This document shows, in pieces, positions 49,601 to 61,662 of a stretch of 64,000 nucleotides of DNA; positions within the stretch are counted from its first letter, which is position 1, and each line of letters begins with the position of its first letter. The position numbers and the translations under genes were made by a program. Origin of the DNA: Callipepla californica brunnescens (taxonomy: Eukaryota > Chordata > Aves > Galliformes > Odontophoridae); NCBI GenBank assembly GCA_023055505.1, contig JALIRH010000031.1, positions 3,548,123 through 3,612,122 of the forward strand, given 5' to 3'. The notes beneath the pieces were generated by a model. That model worked only from the letters and a program-made list of their open reading frames with translations, did no database searches and was not told the DNA's origin.

Positions 49601-50096
49601 ATAGTTTATTTGTTCTTTCTCTCAATCTGTGCAAGCAAACATTTTGAATGAGGACTTAGTAGTGTAAAATTATGGCATTCTTTATTTACATGAACAAGAT
49701 TATATTAAAACTTGCCTAAAAAGAGTATAATATTAATGTTTGTATTAGGAAAGCTGATATACCAATTTAGCCAAACAACTTTTTTCATAAAGAAAATAAA
49801 TAAACCCCAAACTGTGTCCTTAGAGGATATTTCTGTAGGTCACACGTAATGGAAAATGCAGTTTAAAATGCAGTATATTCTTAATTGGTGTCACTGGCTA
49901 ATATAGGAAAAATTTACTGCTTTGTATGCCTTAAAACTAATGGCTTATTTTTCAGGAAGACTTTTTACACTAATACTAGCAAGTCAGGAAACAAAAAAAC
50001 TCCAACTTTATCAATAGTATGTGAATACAGACATTGATGCTACTTATACCGTAACACTCAAACCCTAATAGAGTTATCAGTGCACTGAAAGCTGTA

Positions 50097-50420
50097 TCAC
50101 AGAATCATGGAATCACAGAATCACAGAATTGTAGGGGTTGGAAGGGACCTCAAGAGATCATCTAGTCCAACCCCCCTGCCAAAGCAGCTCCCTAGCCCAG
50201 GCGGGTCCAGAACATCTCCAGAGAAGGAGACTCCACCACCTCTCTGTGCAGCCTGTGCCAGTGCTCCATCACTGCACTATGAAGAAGTTCCCACTCATAT
50301 TAGTGCAGAACTTCCTATGCTTCAGTTTGTGTCCATTTCCTCTCATCCTATTGCCACACACCACTGAAAAGAGCTCAGCCTCATCTCTTTGCCTGCTGCT
50401 CTTTTCTCATAGTATCTAAT
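50097..50420 (-). mobile_element. CR1 LINE, 3' end fragment (antisense)
   Basis: Begins with three octamer-derived units (CAGAATCATGGAATCACAGA and on), then GGGTTGGAAGGGACCTCAAG and the CCCCCCTGCCAAAGCAGC block. Compared with the copy at 0.7 kb it has lost about 20 bases around the GTAGGTGCCCAGG segment but is otherwise close, suggesting the same or a related subfamily. It is 5'-truncated near 50420. Confidence 0.95.
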
Positions 50421-50689
50421 CTCTACTAAGGTTGGACATAATGCAAAATGCAAAGCTCCATCCTGTCCAGCCATAACTTTTTCACTGAGAGCACACCATC
50501 ATGCTACATTTCGCCTTATTTTCTCCTTCTTTTTTTTTTTTTTCTGGAGTTTGGTGAGATCATAGTTAAAGAAGGAGAATATTTGCTTCTGGGTCCTTGT
50601 TCCTGATGAAACACTATAGTGAGAAGAATTGTCTCTGACAAACAGCCACAATTAGGTCGAGAGATGATGGGTAAAAACAGTAAAGTATA
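50421..50689. other. Spacer between two CR1 fragments
   Basis: About 270 bases of unique sequence with a T tract at 50529-50542. No gene or transposon feature. Confidence 0.5.
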
Positions 50690-52205
50690 TGTGGTGGTTG
50701 GGGTCTCCTACTGATTAGGATGAGCCTGTGGATGAGGCCTTCTTTGTTCAGTGTCAAGTGTTGCACTTGTAGGCTCTCATCTTAACAGAAGACTTCAATC
50801 ACGTGGATGTCTGTTGGGAAAGAACACGGTAGGCTGCAAACAATCCAGGAGACTCTTGGAGACCATTGAGGATAATTTATCGGTGCAGGAGGTCATTAAA
50901 AAGTAACCTTTAAAGAGTTAGTCTGGGCTGTAGTGATCATGTCATTGACTTGTGCAGACCTTTGATGTCCTTATCTCTAAATGGAAGAGATGCTGGTTTG
51001 AAGGGTGGACTATCCATTGGGTAAGGATTTGGCTGAAATATCAGAGCCAGAGGGTTACTGTCATTCAAAATAAAAAGAATGATGTTGCTTACCTTGCTTG
51101 AAAAATAAGACAGGTTAATTCTATGTGTTAGAACTGAAGTTTCTGGGTGTTTTTACTAAAGAACTCAAGGGCCCATTTGTATATGTTGTAGCTATACAAC
51201 AAATACGTGTATACATTATGTTTGTGACGATTTATCTGGTGGCCTTAAGTGATACAGTGATGGAATCAAAGGACAGAGGAAGGGTGGTGGCTGTCACCTA
51301 CCAGGACTTATGCCAGGCCTTTTATTTGTTCACATACCACACCCTTCTCTCTAAATAGGAGAGGTTTGGATTTGAAGGATGGACTGTTTGATGGATTAAG
51401 AACTGGTAGGCTGATTGCAGCCAAAAGGTTGTGACCAACGGTTCTATGTCTGTGTAGAAGCCTTCCACGAGTGGTGTCCAACAAGGGTCAGTTTTGAGAC
51501 TAGTGCTCTTCAATGTCTTTGTCAATGACATAGACGACGGAATCGAGTGCACCCTCGGCAAGTTTTGCAGACTTGCTGAGCAGCGCAGTCGATACATTAG
51601 AGGGAAGGGAAGACATCCAGAGGACATGCTGGAGAAATGGACCCATGTGGACCAAACAAGATTTAACAAAGCCATGTGTAAAATGTTGGGAAAATCCCTG
51701 GTATTTATACAGACTGGGAGAACACCTGGAGAAGCTGGACATGAGTCGAAAGTATGTGGCTCAGAAGGCCAACTATACCCTGGGCTGCATTAAAAAAGGG
51801 GTGGCCAGCAAGGAGAGGGAGGGGGTTGTCCCCCTCTACTCAGCTCTTATGAGTACTCTTATCTGGAGTACTGTGTCCAGGTTTGGGGCTCACAAACTCA
51901 ACAAAGATGCAGAGCTCTTGACACTTGTCCAGAGGAAGGCCACTAGAACGATCAGAGGGCTGGAGCATCTCTCTTATGAAGAAAGATTAAGGGAACTGGG
52001 CTTGTTTAGCTTGGAGAAGAGGAGGCTTCAGAGAGAACGCACTGTGGCCTTCCAGTATTTGAAGGGAACATATGAACAGGAGGAGGAACAACTGTTTACA
52101 TGGAGTGATAGTGATAAGACAAGGGGGAATGGTTTTACACTAAAGCAGGGAAGATTTAGGTCAGACATTAGGAGGAATTTCTTTACTCAAAGAGTGGTGA
52201 TGCAA
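50690..52205 (+). mobile_element. CR1 LINE relic lacking both ends
   Basis: A plus-strand CR1 of 1.5 kb with strong decay. Endonuclease traces come first (LNRRLQS and CKQSRRLLETIEDN-type blocks, then a degenerate CSDHVI near 50930), then a reverse transcriptase trace (YQDLCQAFYLF for YLDFSKAFDTV, near 51300), [20 protein letters not shown], and a long C-terminal ORF2 stretch. The copy stops at about 52203 inside FFTQRVV, so the 3' UTR and octamer tail are missing. That is unusual for CR1 and implies a later deletion. Several segments between the RT blocks are lost. Confidence 0.9.
51494..52205 (+). pseudogene. CR1 ORF2 C-terminal relic
   Basis: From 51494 the frame reads [20 protein letters not shown], but the FADDTKL block that should follow is disrupted by an extra base and substitutions near 51562-51575. 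A frame beginning at 51573 stays open for 240 codons and carries the post-RT region: YTLGCIKKGVASKEREGVV, then [33 protein letters not shown] and GRFRSDIRRNFFTQRVV. It is the longest open frame in the window, yet it is a transposon remnant without catalytic residues. Confidence 0.88.
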
Positions 52206-53897
52206 AAAATAAAAGATCTGAAACAGAGCGTAGTTCCCTTGATACAAAATAACCCCAACCCCCCAAAAACTGTGAGCAACTTCTGTTTTTTTTGAGAGAT
52301 TAAAATAATTATTATAGTAACTAAAATAACTGTTGACTAAGTACATGATTTGAATTCTTAAAAATGCTGATTGGATTACTAATGAGCTAAAAGAGCATCT
52401 TTGAAAATTGGCTATCTCCGAGGAATGTGATTAACAAAATAAATATAGCTGTACGTACATTAGCTAAGTGCAAAGCACTAACATGATCAGTTCTGCAACT
52501 GGGGAAATCTACTGTGTGATAACATCACTGTATTGCTCTCTATTTATTTAAAAGTGTGAGATTTGAGTGGTAAAGTAGAATGGATATCAATGACAAGTGT
52601 CTGTGATCTAGCTCCTAGAGTGGCTTCTTCCAAGTCTGTCAAAAAACCACAGAGCCATGTGTCAGAAATCAGCACTATTTCAGGCCTCTACTAATCAGAA
52701 TGCCAGGTTAGGATAACGCTGTTATTTTAGAAATCAAGTCTGACATTCACATACCGAAATTTGGGGGAAGGTTAGTCTGATGCCTGTACTACCTTGGGTA
52801 AGTTTACTTCAGTTAAATTAAGAAATGATCCAGATAATCACCTTTTCAATCAAACAAACAGCATCTGAATAATTATCCCTGTCACAAAAGAGTAATTGTT
52901 TTATTTCTTGCTCCCCCTGGGGAAATTGCAGGGATGCTAAATACATGAAGCTAATAATTTTGAAAGAACATGTAGAGTTGCACACATTTATTGTACAATA
53001 ACATGGAATGGAATAGAACAGAATCAAATCTTCTGTTTTATGGAGTCCACAAGGGTCATCCAGAACAACTACAGCTAGTATCTTGTACTTTAAACAATTC
53101 ATACAGGAACCATGATATTTTCCATTATGCAACTGGAGACTTCTGGGGACTTAAATACAATCTCAATGCTGATGTACATTGGGTTGCCTATTAAACCACT
53201 TGCATTTACTCTAGTCATTGTTGCAACACTTTTCCGTATCTTTTCTATTTCTGCTGTTTCCTATGGGTGACAAAGCAATCAGTTAGAAAGTAGTTTTAAA
53301 AGTGAGGACTTGTTATCAGATTATATAATAGTAGCATAATATTTTTCATTCTTTTTCTTTGCTCATTTCATAATGCAATCTAACTGCTTCTTGGTTTTTA
53401 AAACCTCTGGTTTACTGAGAAGGAATTTTCAATATTTGATCCCAAATTATGCTGAGTGGCAACGTGATTCTGTAACTATTTAGTATTTAGTGCTTAAAGA
53501 ATTTTTCTCTTTCAGTACATTCTGTCTTAAGAATTTCTGTATCTACTATTGTATTAAATAAATACTTACATCCGAGCTTAAAAAAGTCAGAAAACTTGAA
53601 GTTTCTCCTTCAAGTTAGGCAGATGCCTTAAGCAGATATTTTCGGAATGGCTGGAATGAGAAAATACATGTGCCTAAATGAAAATGCTTGTTATTTGTTT
53701 TTCAGTGTTTTTCTGTTTATTCCACTGAGGGATGAAAAACGTAAGCCTATCAGTAAAATGTCACAAATATCAATTATTTATATCAGAGTTTCTCATTTGA
53801 ATCACTTAATAATATAAATTTTTTCATTCAAACTATGTAACAAAATTTAATATGTATTAGAGTAGGCAAAGTAATCATCTACTTGTAAGTTACTTAC
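52206..53897. other. Unique AT-rich sequence, no gene seen
   Basis: About 1.7 kb with no transposon or credible exon. It ends next to the exon-like segment on the minus strand. Confidence 0.5.
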
Positions 53898-54077
53898 TTT
53901 TTTTTTCTCTAAAATAATGAATGATTCTTTTAGATTGGTAAGTTCTTCTTCTGCCTTCTCTGTTATTTGCTTCTTGTTTCTCTCATTTAAAGTTTCATTC
54001 TCACATTTAAGCATCATGATAGCACTTATAAATTTACATCCAGATGTTTCAAAATTATGCACTAATTCCCTAAACCT
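53898..54077 (-). CDS. Candidate coiled-coil exon, minus strand, unrecognised
   Basis: A 180-bp segment, open for 60 codons on the minus strand, that ends exactly at a consensus donor (AAA/GTAAGTAA; boundary at 53897/53898). The acceptor side is a CAG before AGGTTTAGGG, but its pyrimidine tract is poor; an alternative AG six bases upstream would add KQ. The peptide starts RFRELVHNFETSG and continues through MLKCENETLNERNKKQIT to a Glu/Lys-rich end with Leu, Leu, Phe, Leu in a/d heptad positions, so it would form a coiled coil. Length and phase (0,0) suit an internal exon. Caution: purine-rich DNA gives Glu/Lys-rich peptides by chance, and no neighbouring exon is identified. I do not recognise the protein. 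Confidence 0.35.
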
Positions 54078-56485
54078 CTGTTTCTCAAATCAGTATAACT
54101 GTCAGTACTTATAACCTCTAGAAATTCAACCTTGTATGAATCACTTGAGCACAACAGAAAAACTGTGCCTTTTCAACTTCATAAGTTTAATGCTGGAATA
54201 ATTGTGTCTGAATGTAGGGAGAAAATAAGTTGGTGTAAAATGCATACTAAAAAACGGGTTGTTAAATTCATTTCTTTTGATTAATGGAATTATTCCAATA
54301 AGTATTTATCTAAAGTGGTTGAAAGAGGTAGACCATATCAGGAGGAGCAGTCTATGTAAACAGGAAATTATAGGAAACATTTTTCCTTTCTTATTTTGAT
54401 TATAGGAAAATAAAACCTCAAATGTGAAATGAGCACAGAAATTTTCACAATGGGTGCAAACTAAAGTGTGGCAAATCTGAAAACTGAATGTAAAACTGCA
54501 AAAAATCATCACAAGCATCAAATGTTAGATATCTCTCTGATATCCTTATTTGTGTGTATATTTGTTCTGCTGAGACATAAGTGGCTTGTATAATGCGGTT
54601 AATATAAGAAAGCAAGCAAAACTGAAGCCAATAGACTGTGGCATATTCAGAGTAAGTGACTAAAAACATTGTTTATTTATATATTTGTTTTTTAAAACTA
54701 GTAATGGACAAATAGAGATGTTCATGTGTTGAAGGCAGTAGAGAGAACTTAAAAAAGCACAAGATAGCAAAAGAGTTGAACAACAAGCAAACAAACACAG
54801 AAACAAATCTACTAAGCAGTGAAATCAAATGCTGCTTCCAAAGTGCAAAAATAACTCAGATTAAGTGAAAAAGAAATAGCAGTTGGAGGCCAAAAGGTGT
54901 AAGAAATAAGGACCTCAGACAAGGAGTAAACTAATTTGTCTACATTTGGATTTGAGAGGTATAACAAAGACAACTTTTGCTAGAATAATATACTCAAAGA
55001 ATGCAGATAAATATTCTAAATATATGAGATAAAGTTTCATAGGTCAGAAAAAAGAGAAAGGTAGAGTAATTACAGTATTCTATTTATACAGCAACTTGCA
55101 TTACAATTGCAGCTAAAGCATTCTTGATTTGTTCTTTCTTTCAAATCAGTGTGCCTGTGTACATGCATACAAGTGTGTGACTGTACAAATCACTTAAATG
55201 CAGAAAGCAGTGGAGCAGAACTGAGTAGCTGTTTAGATCTGTGCAGCAAAAGACATGGCATTTTAGGACAGGAAGTTAAGGAGAATACAGCATTCAACTG
55301 AAGCTGCAGAAGGGATTTTATGTCAACAGAATGCAATTACCAAAACTGGAGTATTTCCAGGACAATAGAACTACCATAAAAGGATAATCATTATTGCCTG
55401 AAATTGAATATAATAAAGGAATTAGTTAGACAGAGATAACTTGTTCAGAAGAGGGAACAAGATGAGATGGCAAAAGAAATTGGAAAGGGTTGTAAAAGGC
55501 ATGATCCCCTAACAATGAGAAATTGCAGATATAAACTGGGTCATGCCGAGTAAAGGATATGAATCAAGCAGTTCTATGGACACTGAAATGATTTGATCTT
55601 TTATACCACAAAGAAAGGTAAGAATTATGGCCCAACCTTTTTCTCCTCACTCGTTCCATGAACTGTGGATGTATTAGAGAGCAAAACAGCATCTGGCTAA
55701 TAAAAAAAAATCTGATTCTTGCCATAGCTATGAGTAATGCATGGATATGTGATAGTAGACTTGGAGGCAGGATATCTGCAAAACAACCACAAGCTGTTGA
55801 AGTTTCTCATTATATCTTCAGACAACTCCAGCTCATGTCCTGAATTTCTCTGTGTGCATTTCAGAATGCACTGGGAAGTTTAAGATTTAAAGCTTACAAG
55901 ATGAAATGGCCTTTCATCACTTATTTTTGCAACAGATAAACTAGAGCTGTAATGACTACAAAAGGGAGAAATGAACCTGAAATGTACAGCTCCTTCATAT
56001 ATCTCATATTATCTTTTCAATAGCTTTGTCAATAAAGCGGAGGCCAAATTTCTCAACTGATGTACCTCTTCATACCATCTCCAGCATTAATTTAATTTAG
56101 ATGAGGGCCCAAATGGGACATTTAACAGTGTGGGGTTTCTTTCGGCCTGTGCAGGCAGCATTATAAGCATACCTTTCAATGGAGTGTGTAGTTAAAAGGT
56201 TTGACAATATATGCATAGTGTTACCCCTCAAAGCCAGGAAATAAATGCAATAATGTAAGATTTGCTATAATTGATAAGCTGATATCTTTTGGAGTCATCA
56301 TAAAAAAAAATTCTGAGATGTTTGTGCTGTTTTATTTTTAATTATTTGAAATCTTAAGTAACAATTATAAAAATCATCATCAGAAAAATAAAGGAAAAAA
56401 GAAAAGCAACACAGAGGGCTCTCCATGACATATTTGACTTAATTAAACATAAATCAGCTCAAGCTCACACAATGTGGGCATGCTT
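54078..56485. other. Unique sequence, possible regulatory segment near 56 kb
   Basis: No transposon or gene is recognised. 55.96-56.30 kb has a mix of homeobox-like TAAT/CAATAAA cores and a GC-richer block (GGCCTGTGCAGGCAGC) and is discussed as a finding. Confidence 0.5.
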
Positions 56486-56690
56486 AATGTATCTGAAAGA
56501 ACTGTTTGAGTAAGTATCTGAAAGGCTTGACAGAGGGAAAGCTATGGGCATATTTTACCTGGATTTTAGAAAAAGCTTTTGATACGATGTCACACAGGAA
56601 TCTAATCCACCAGCTAATCATTAAATTTATTACAAGGTGAACTACTTGACTGGATTAAGCCATAGTGTGTGAGCTGATTTGGTTTAGGGT
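56486..56690 (+). mobile_element. CR1 reverse transcriptase fragment
   Basis: About 200 bases of strongly decayed CR1. ATTTTACCTGGATTTTAGAA reads YLDFRK, followed after a one-base shift by KAFDTMSHRNLIHQL, matching the CR1 block YLDFSKAFDTVSHNILIxKL. Neither the 3' tail nor upstream domains are present. It is an old fragment with both ends lost. Edges are approximate. Confidence 0.8.
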
Positions 56691-58014
56691 AGAGAGACTA
56701 CTGGAATTTAGCAAGGAAATAGGCCCATTTGGAAACAGCACTCCCTCTCTGTTCTTGGACCTGGAATGAAAATTTAAGAGTGAAGAGGGTCAACTTTAGA
56801 TGAAATTTCATTTTTCTGCTGGCATGCCACGCTTCTCTTATGGATGCATAAGAACATTTTCTTGAAAGCAAAATTAATAAATTAGTCTTGATTTTTAACA
56901 AGCCATATATATGTTGTTTTCAGTTGAGAGTTTCCTTGAAAACAGCCTATTTCCCACTGAAACAGCTGGTACCTCATTACCAAGTAATGTTTTGTTTTAT
57001 TTTGTCTTAAGCAAATAAATAACCACATAGAAGATGTGAATTAAATGATATTCATTGAATACTTTGTTGTTGTTGTTGTTATTATTGCTCTAATTTCTTT
57101 TTCTTTTATAATTTTGCACTTTCAACAGTGAATCTCTCACAGCACAGGCTTTGTAGTCATAGCTATTGTGGTGTTAAATGTGAGTTTTACCCATCTGCAG
57201 TAAAGCATGTACAAGCTAAGTACACTTCTAAATCTATGAGTTTCCACCTTCGGGGTTTTTATGTCTTCATTAAACTAGTAAGTATTCAAGGTGGGACTTC
57301 ACTATTTTTGCATGTTCATTCAATCCTTCAAGTTCACTACTGTAAATATATGTATGATGATTCCTATTGCATTATGCTTACTTTTCATGTTTATTTTGAA
57401 TACTTCCAGAAATTACTGCATCCTTCATCATCATTTATATGTCATTAGATTGACTCTCTTTCTATTTGGAGACACAAATGGTAAGCCAGTGAGTAATCAG
57501 CATGAACATATGGATTTTCCCATAATTCACCAAACTGCCTCCAGTGCCCACGCTAGCTGATAACCTACAATGCTAATGTATGACACCACTCCTATGAAAG
57601 CTGGACTACTTCTCAATTGGTTCTTTCTGACCAGACACGGGGTCAGTTTTATCTTTTGCTTGTATATTTCACATCAGCCCCTGGAGAAAAACAGGGGATC
57701 TGAATGGTGTTGAATTTTTTTTTTCATGCACTCATGATGCCTTCCACATTCCTTTGGATTTACATCCTAACAGTTTGCCTAACCAAGTTAGATCTCATCC
57801 ATAAGTCTGTGGTCACTATTCATTTTCAGTGAGCTTCAATAATTAATTGTGTCATGTTATGTCGGGTCCTGTGGTAATGATAAGAAGAGGTTTCAAAAGT
57901 AATTAATCCTTTAAATTATCTCTGCAGTGTGTGTCTTAGAGGAAGAGTGATGATTTGGAAATAGATTGAAGTGTGTTACATACCTTCTGTTCTGTCCCTA
58001 CCCCCCTTTTTTAT
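56691..58014. other. Unique AT-rich sequence, no gene seen
   Basis: About 1.3 kb with a short GTT/ATT array near 57064-57085. No transposon or exon is recognised. Confidence 0.5.
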
Positions 58015-59335
58015 AAAAGGAATAAAGGGGCTGGGACAAAACAGATCAATCAATCTAACATTTGTACCTGGAAAAATCATGAAGCAGGTCCTCTTGGAGA
58101 TAAAGTAATGGAAAAAAAAGAAGTAATTGGTGACAGCCAACATGACCTTACTGAGAGCAAATCATGCCTTATAAATTTGGGGGACAGTGATAGAGTTAAA
58201 ATGGTGATGGAGAAAGAAAGAACAACTGATCTACCTATCTAGACTTGTGCGCAGTGTTTGACACTGTTCAGCCTGAAAACTGTCTCTGAAATGGAGAGGC
58301 ATAGATTTTGATAGATAGACCACTTCATAAACAAGAAATTGACTGGTCATACTCATGGAGTTTTGATCAGTGCCCCAATGTCCAGATGGAGTCCAGTGTG
58401 TCTGGACTAGCATTCCTCAGGGACTTGTAATGGATTTGGTGCTGTTTAACTTTGCTGTCAGTGATGTGAACAGTGGGAGTGAGTACATTTTCAGCAAGCT
58501 GACTGATTACACTAAACAGTGTGGTGTGGTCAGTTGGAGAGAAGGCATGCTATCACTTGACAGGGATTTTGACAGGCTTGAGAAGTGGATCACTGTGACC
58601 CTCAAGAAATTCTACAAGGCCAAGTGCAAGGTCCTGGACATAGATGAGGGCAATCCCAAGGACAACATAGGCTAGACCAAGAATGGTCTGAGAGTAGTCC
58701 TGAGAAGAAGCACCCGGGTGCATTTGTTGATGTAAGTGAGGATTGTGCATTTGCAGCCCAGAAGATAGGCTGTATCACGAACTGTGTCAAAAAAGGTATG
58801 ACCAGAAGTTCAAGGGAAGTGATTTTTCCAGGCTACTCAGCTCTCTTGAAACCCCACCTGGAGTACTGCATTCAGCACAAGAAATTCATGGAGCTGTTGG
58901 AGCAAGTTTAGACAAGAGACATGGGGGTACTTAGAGGGCTTGACTATCTTGTGAAGACAAGCTGAGAGGTGTGGAACTGCCTGGAAAAGAGAAGGTTCTA
59001 AGAAGACCTTGTAGCAATGCTCAAATACCTAAAAGGGGTCTGCAGGAAAGCTAGAGAGGGAATCTTGTCCAGGGAGCATAGTGATGGAATAAGGAGTAAT
59101 GGCTATAGGTGAAAAGAGGGGAGATTCAGATTAGACATTAGGAAGAAATTATTTACTCAAAGAGTAAATAATAATAAGAGTAAACAGGCTGCCCAGAGAA
59201 GCTCTGCATATGCCCCATCCTGAAAGCGTTGAAGGCAAAGTTGGAAGGGGCTTTGGGGAAGTTCAACTAGTGGAGGACTTGAAACTAGATGACCATTAAT
59301 GTTCTTTCCAACCCAAATCATTCCATGACTCTGTA
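58015..59335 (+). mobile_element. CR1 LINE relic, RT domain to 3' end
   Basis: A plus-strand CR1 of 1.3 kb entering at an early reverse transcriptase block (HQSNICTWKNHEAGPLGDK, with the other frame giving LTFVPGKIMKQVLLGDK). It carries IPQGLVMDLVLFNFAVSDV and the C-terminal ORF2 region in several frames, and ends at the 3' region TTCCAACCCAAATCATTCCA near 59330. The catalytic FADD is replaced by LTDY at 58499-58510. Frameshifts are frequent. It is an old, dead copy with a shortened octamer tail. Confidence 0.92.
58370..58675 (+). pseudogene. CR1 ORF2 reverse transcriptase relic
   Basis: A 101-codon open frame within the CR1 relic. It holds the block VWTSIPQGLVMDLVLFNFAV, then SEYIFSKLTDYTKQ, where LTDY stands in place of FADD so the second catalytic Asp is lost, then RDFDRLEKWITVTLKKFYKA and KCKVLDIDEGNPKDN, matching the family's motif KCKVLHLGRGNP. 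The frame has neither the first catalytic Asp nor a complete second site. It is a non-functional remnant. Confidence 0.85.
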
Positions 59336-61662
59336 TTTTTTAATATTTGGTGCTTATCTAGAATATAATAAAGAAAAAAGGAAAATGAAAATTATGATAT
59401 TTGCCTGCTATTTTTGAAAATTGGATTCTAATTACTTAAAAAATAATAATCAATTTGGGATAAACGTTTGACACACAAAATCATACGTTTTTTCATTTAC
59501 TAATATGGCAGGGCTTTTTTGCACAGTGGGGTATCACTATCACTTAAAAAGAATTATTTCTCCCAAATTAGTGTGATGCTTGAATCCTGCTGACACCAAA
59601 ACTTTTGTTTCTTACTGTTCAGTTGCCTTTGTATCAGTAGGCCAAGAAAAAAAAAGGCAAAAAATCCTAACTCTTCAACAAAGAAATGTGGCTTATACCA
59701 TATTCTGCAACAAGCTAAAGGAATCAGATGTAACAACTAAGGAATCAGATACTTCATACAGGGACAGTTTTCTATGGGCTCACTTGTGGATTCTGTAACA
59801 GCCATGGTGGGGCTTTCTCAGAGTTCATGTTCTGTGAGCGTAAGTCCTGCAGGAGAAACAGTTTCTGATATCAAGGATTGGCAGAAAAATCACCTCTCAC
59901 TCACCTGTAGAATTATTAAACAAGTCCTCAGTCTTACTTATTTATTGCTGACATCCACAGTTCTCTTTCTTCGTCTTTCTTGACTGGCAAATAGACCTTT
60001 CTACAGAACATGAGCCATGCAATTCTTTTTAGTGTGGGAAGCACATATGTTTTATTCAGTTTTTATATCTTTGCCCAAAGCACAAAGCAAGTCCTTAATA
60101 ATTTAGTCTTACAGATGACTCAGAATCATCATATCCCAGGCTTACCCTTAAACCAAAGCCATTCATGGTCTGAATTTAGTATTATAGCATTTAAATTCAT
60201 GACTTTGGGAGCAGACAGTACTTATAAAAGCACATCGTATATATCTTTTTGTGCTAAATGTCAAACTATTAAGGTTTATATTTCCTAACTTTTCCAAAGA
60301 TTAGGGGAAATACAACTTAGTTGCTGTACTTCAGAGAGCTGAGAAAGCTTGAGAATACTTTGTGATTTCAGCCTCTCCTCTGCAGTCTTCCTAATGCTGC
60401 AAGAAATTACTTCAAAGTATTCTTTTGACAGTCATTCTTGGATACACAGCAATTACTGTCACGCATTTTATGCCATCAACATATAGAGCTTCGGTGTGTG
60501 TCCCTGCTCCAGGAGCCGGTCTCACAGTTTCATCATTCCTTCAGAACTGCTCTGCCAGAACAATCTTTGAACAGATAATTCATTCTTTTCTGGTGTAAAC
60601 CTCTAACAGAAGCCATTCTGGAGTTATCCAGGAAACGCATAAAAAACAAAGTGCTCAAACTGTGCAACTTATTCAATTGAGTGACATATCTTTCTGATCC
60701 CGGGCAGTGATCTATTTATGCCATGAAGCAAAGAATATTACTTTTTCCTACCACATTTATATGCAGATATTACTCGTATCACATGATCTGAACACATTTA
60801 GAAATTTCCTGTAGTGTTCGCTTGAGTCTGTCCAGATTAATAATAATCAATAGTGATAATTATTAATGAATTAACTCTGTACAAATATTAAATATCAGTG
60901 GGTTCAACAGGTCAACAATATGTCTAATTTAAAGGAGATAATAAAGGTTATTAAATAATAAGTAAGATGGTGGCAAACTGCTGGAAAATTATGGGTGTTG
61001 TTTCTGATTTGCTCTTTATACTGACAAGTCTTGTGGCCATACTGTAGCAAGATACCAGTTACAAGCACTCACCAGAGCCTGAATCTTTGGTGAACAGCAA
61101 ACTTTAGTTTGGTATATTTATATTCTGGATAAATGATTTCTGTTTAATACTTCTGTTGTATAACAAATCTTATCCAGCTACCTTATGTGCTTTTATATCA
61201 TTGCAAGCTCACAGGAACTAAACTAAATAAACTAGTAAAATTTATTTCAAAGGTAAGTTCCCATTATCTTGTTACTTTGTGAAACATAGTGGATGTTTGT
61301 GTCATGTTATATTGAGGCAGCCTATGTAAATTTAGGTAATGTAAAGAAGCACTGAGAGTGATATCAGTGTTTTTCACGGCATCTTTCCCTTCTTGCAAAG
61401 ATGAGAGAACATCTAATGTAAGGCTCCTAGTATGCTGGGCAGACTCCAAAACATTTATGATGGAAGGAATGGATCTTGGCAGGCACTGAAGACGTGTTAA
61501 AGACATGGCTCAAATATCAGTGGCTATAGCAAGCCTTGTCTTTTTTTGTTGGTAGGTAATGACTGTCTCTTACTTTTTCAACAGTATTCTGCCTACAGCT
61601 AAGCAAAACAGTCTTCTGAGCATCGCAGCATCTTGATTGACTACCAGAATTCAGCTTTTCTC
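59336..61662. other. Unique AT-rich sequence
   Basis: No transposon recognised. TTTATT at 61241-61246 (AATAAA on the minus strand) could be a polyadenylation signal for the minus-strand exon-like segment that follows. Two minus-strand open frames at 61264-61506 and 61517-61771 have no recognised family. Confidence 0.45.

Larger units (their letters stand above)
28214..50096. other. 22 kb without a confident interspersed repeat or gene
   Basis: I found no confident transposon and no credible exon across this long stretch. Simple repeats are annotated separately (30465, 31376, 31688, 35590, 37906, 43606). A weak resemblance to CR1 near 45130-45200 (AGGTTCTGCACCTTGG) is too short to call. Open frames here are short and have hydrophobic, AT-driven compositions without splice support. 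46.08-46.50 kb is compositionally distinctive and is discussed as a finding. Confidence 0.5.

Noticed and set aside
61264..61506. An 80-codon minus-strand frame considered as a hAT transposase relic
   Set aside because: The resemblance to the TRW/SxR region of hAT-like proteins was impressionistic, and no catalytic or zinc-finger motif is present.
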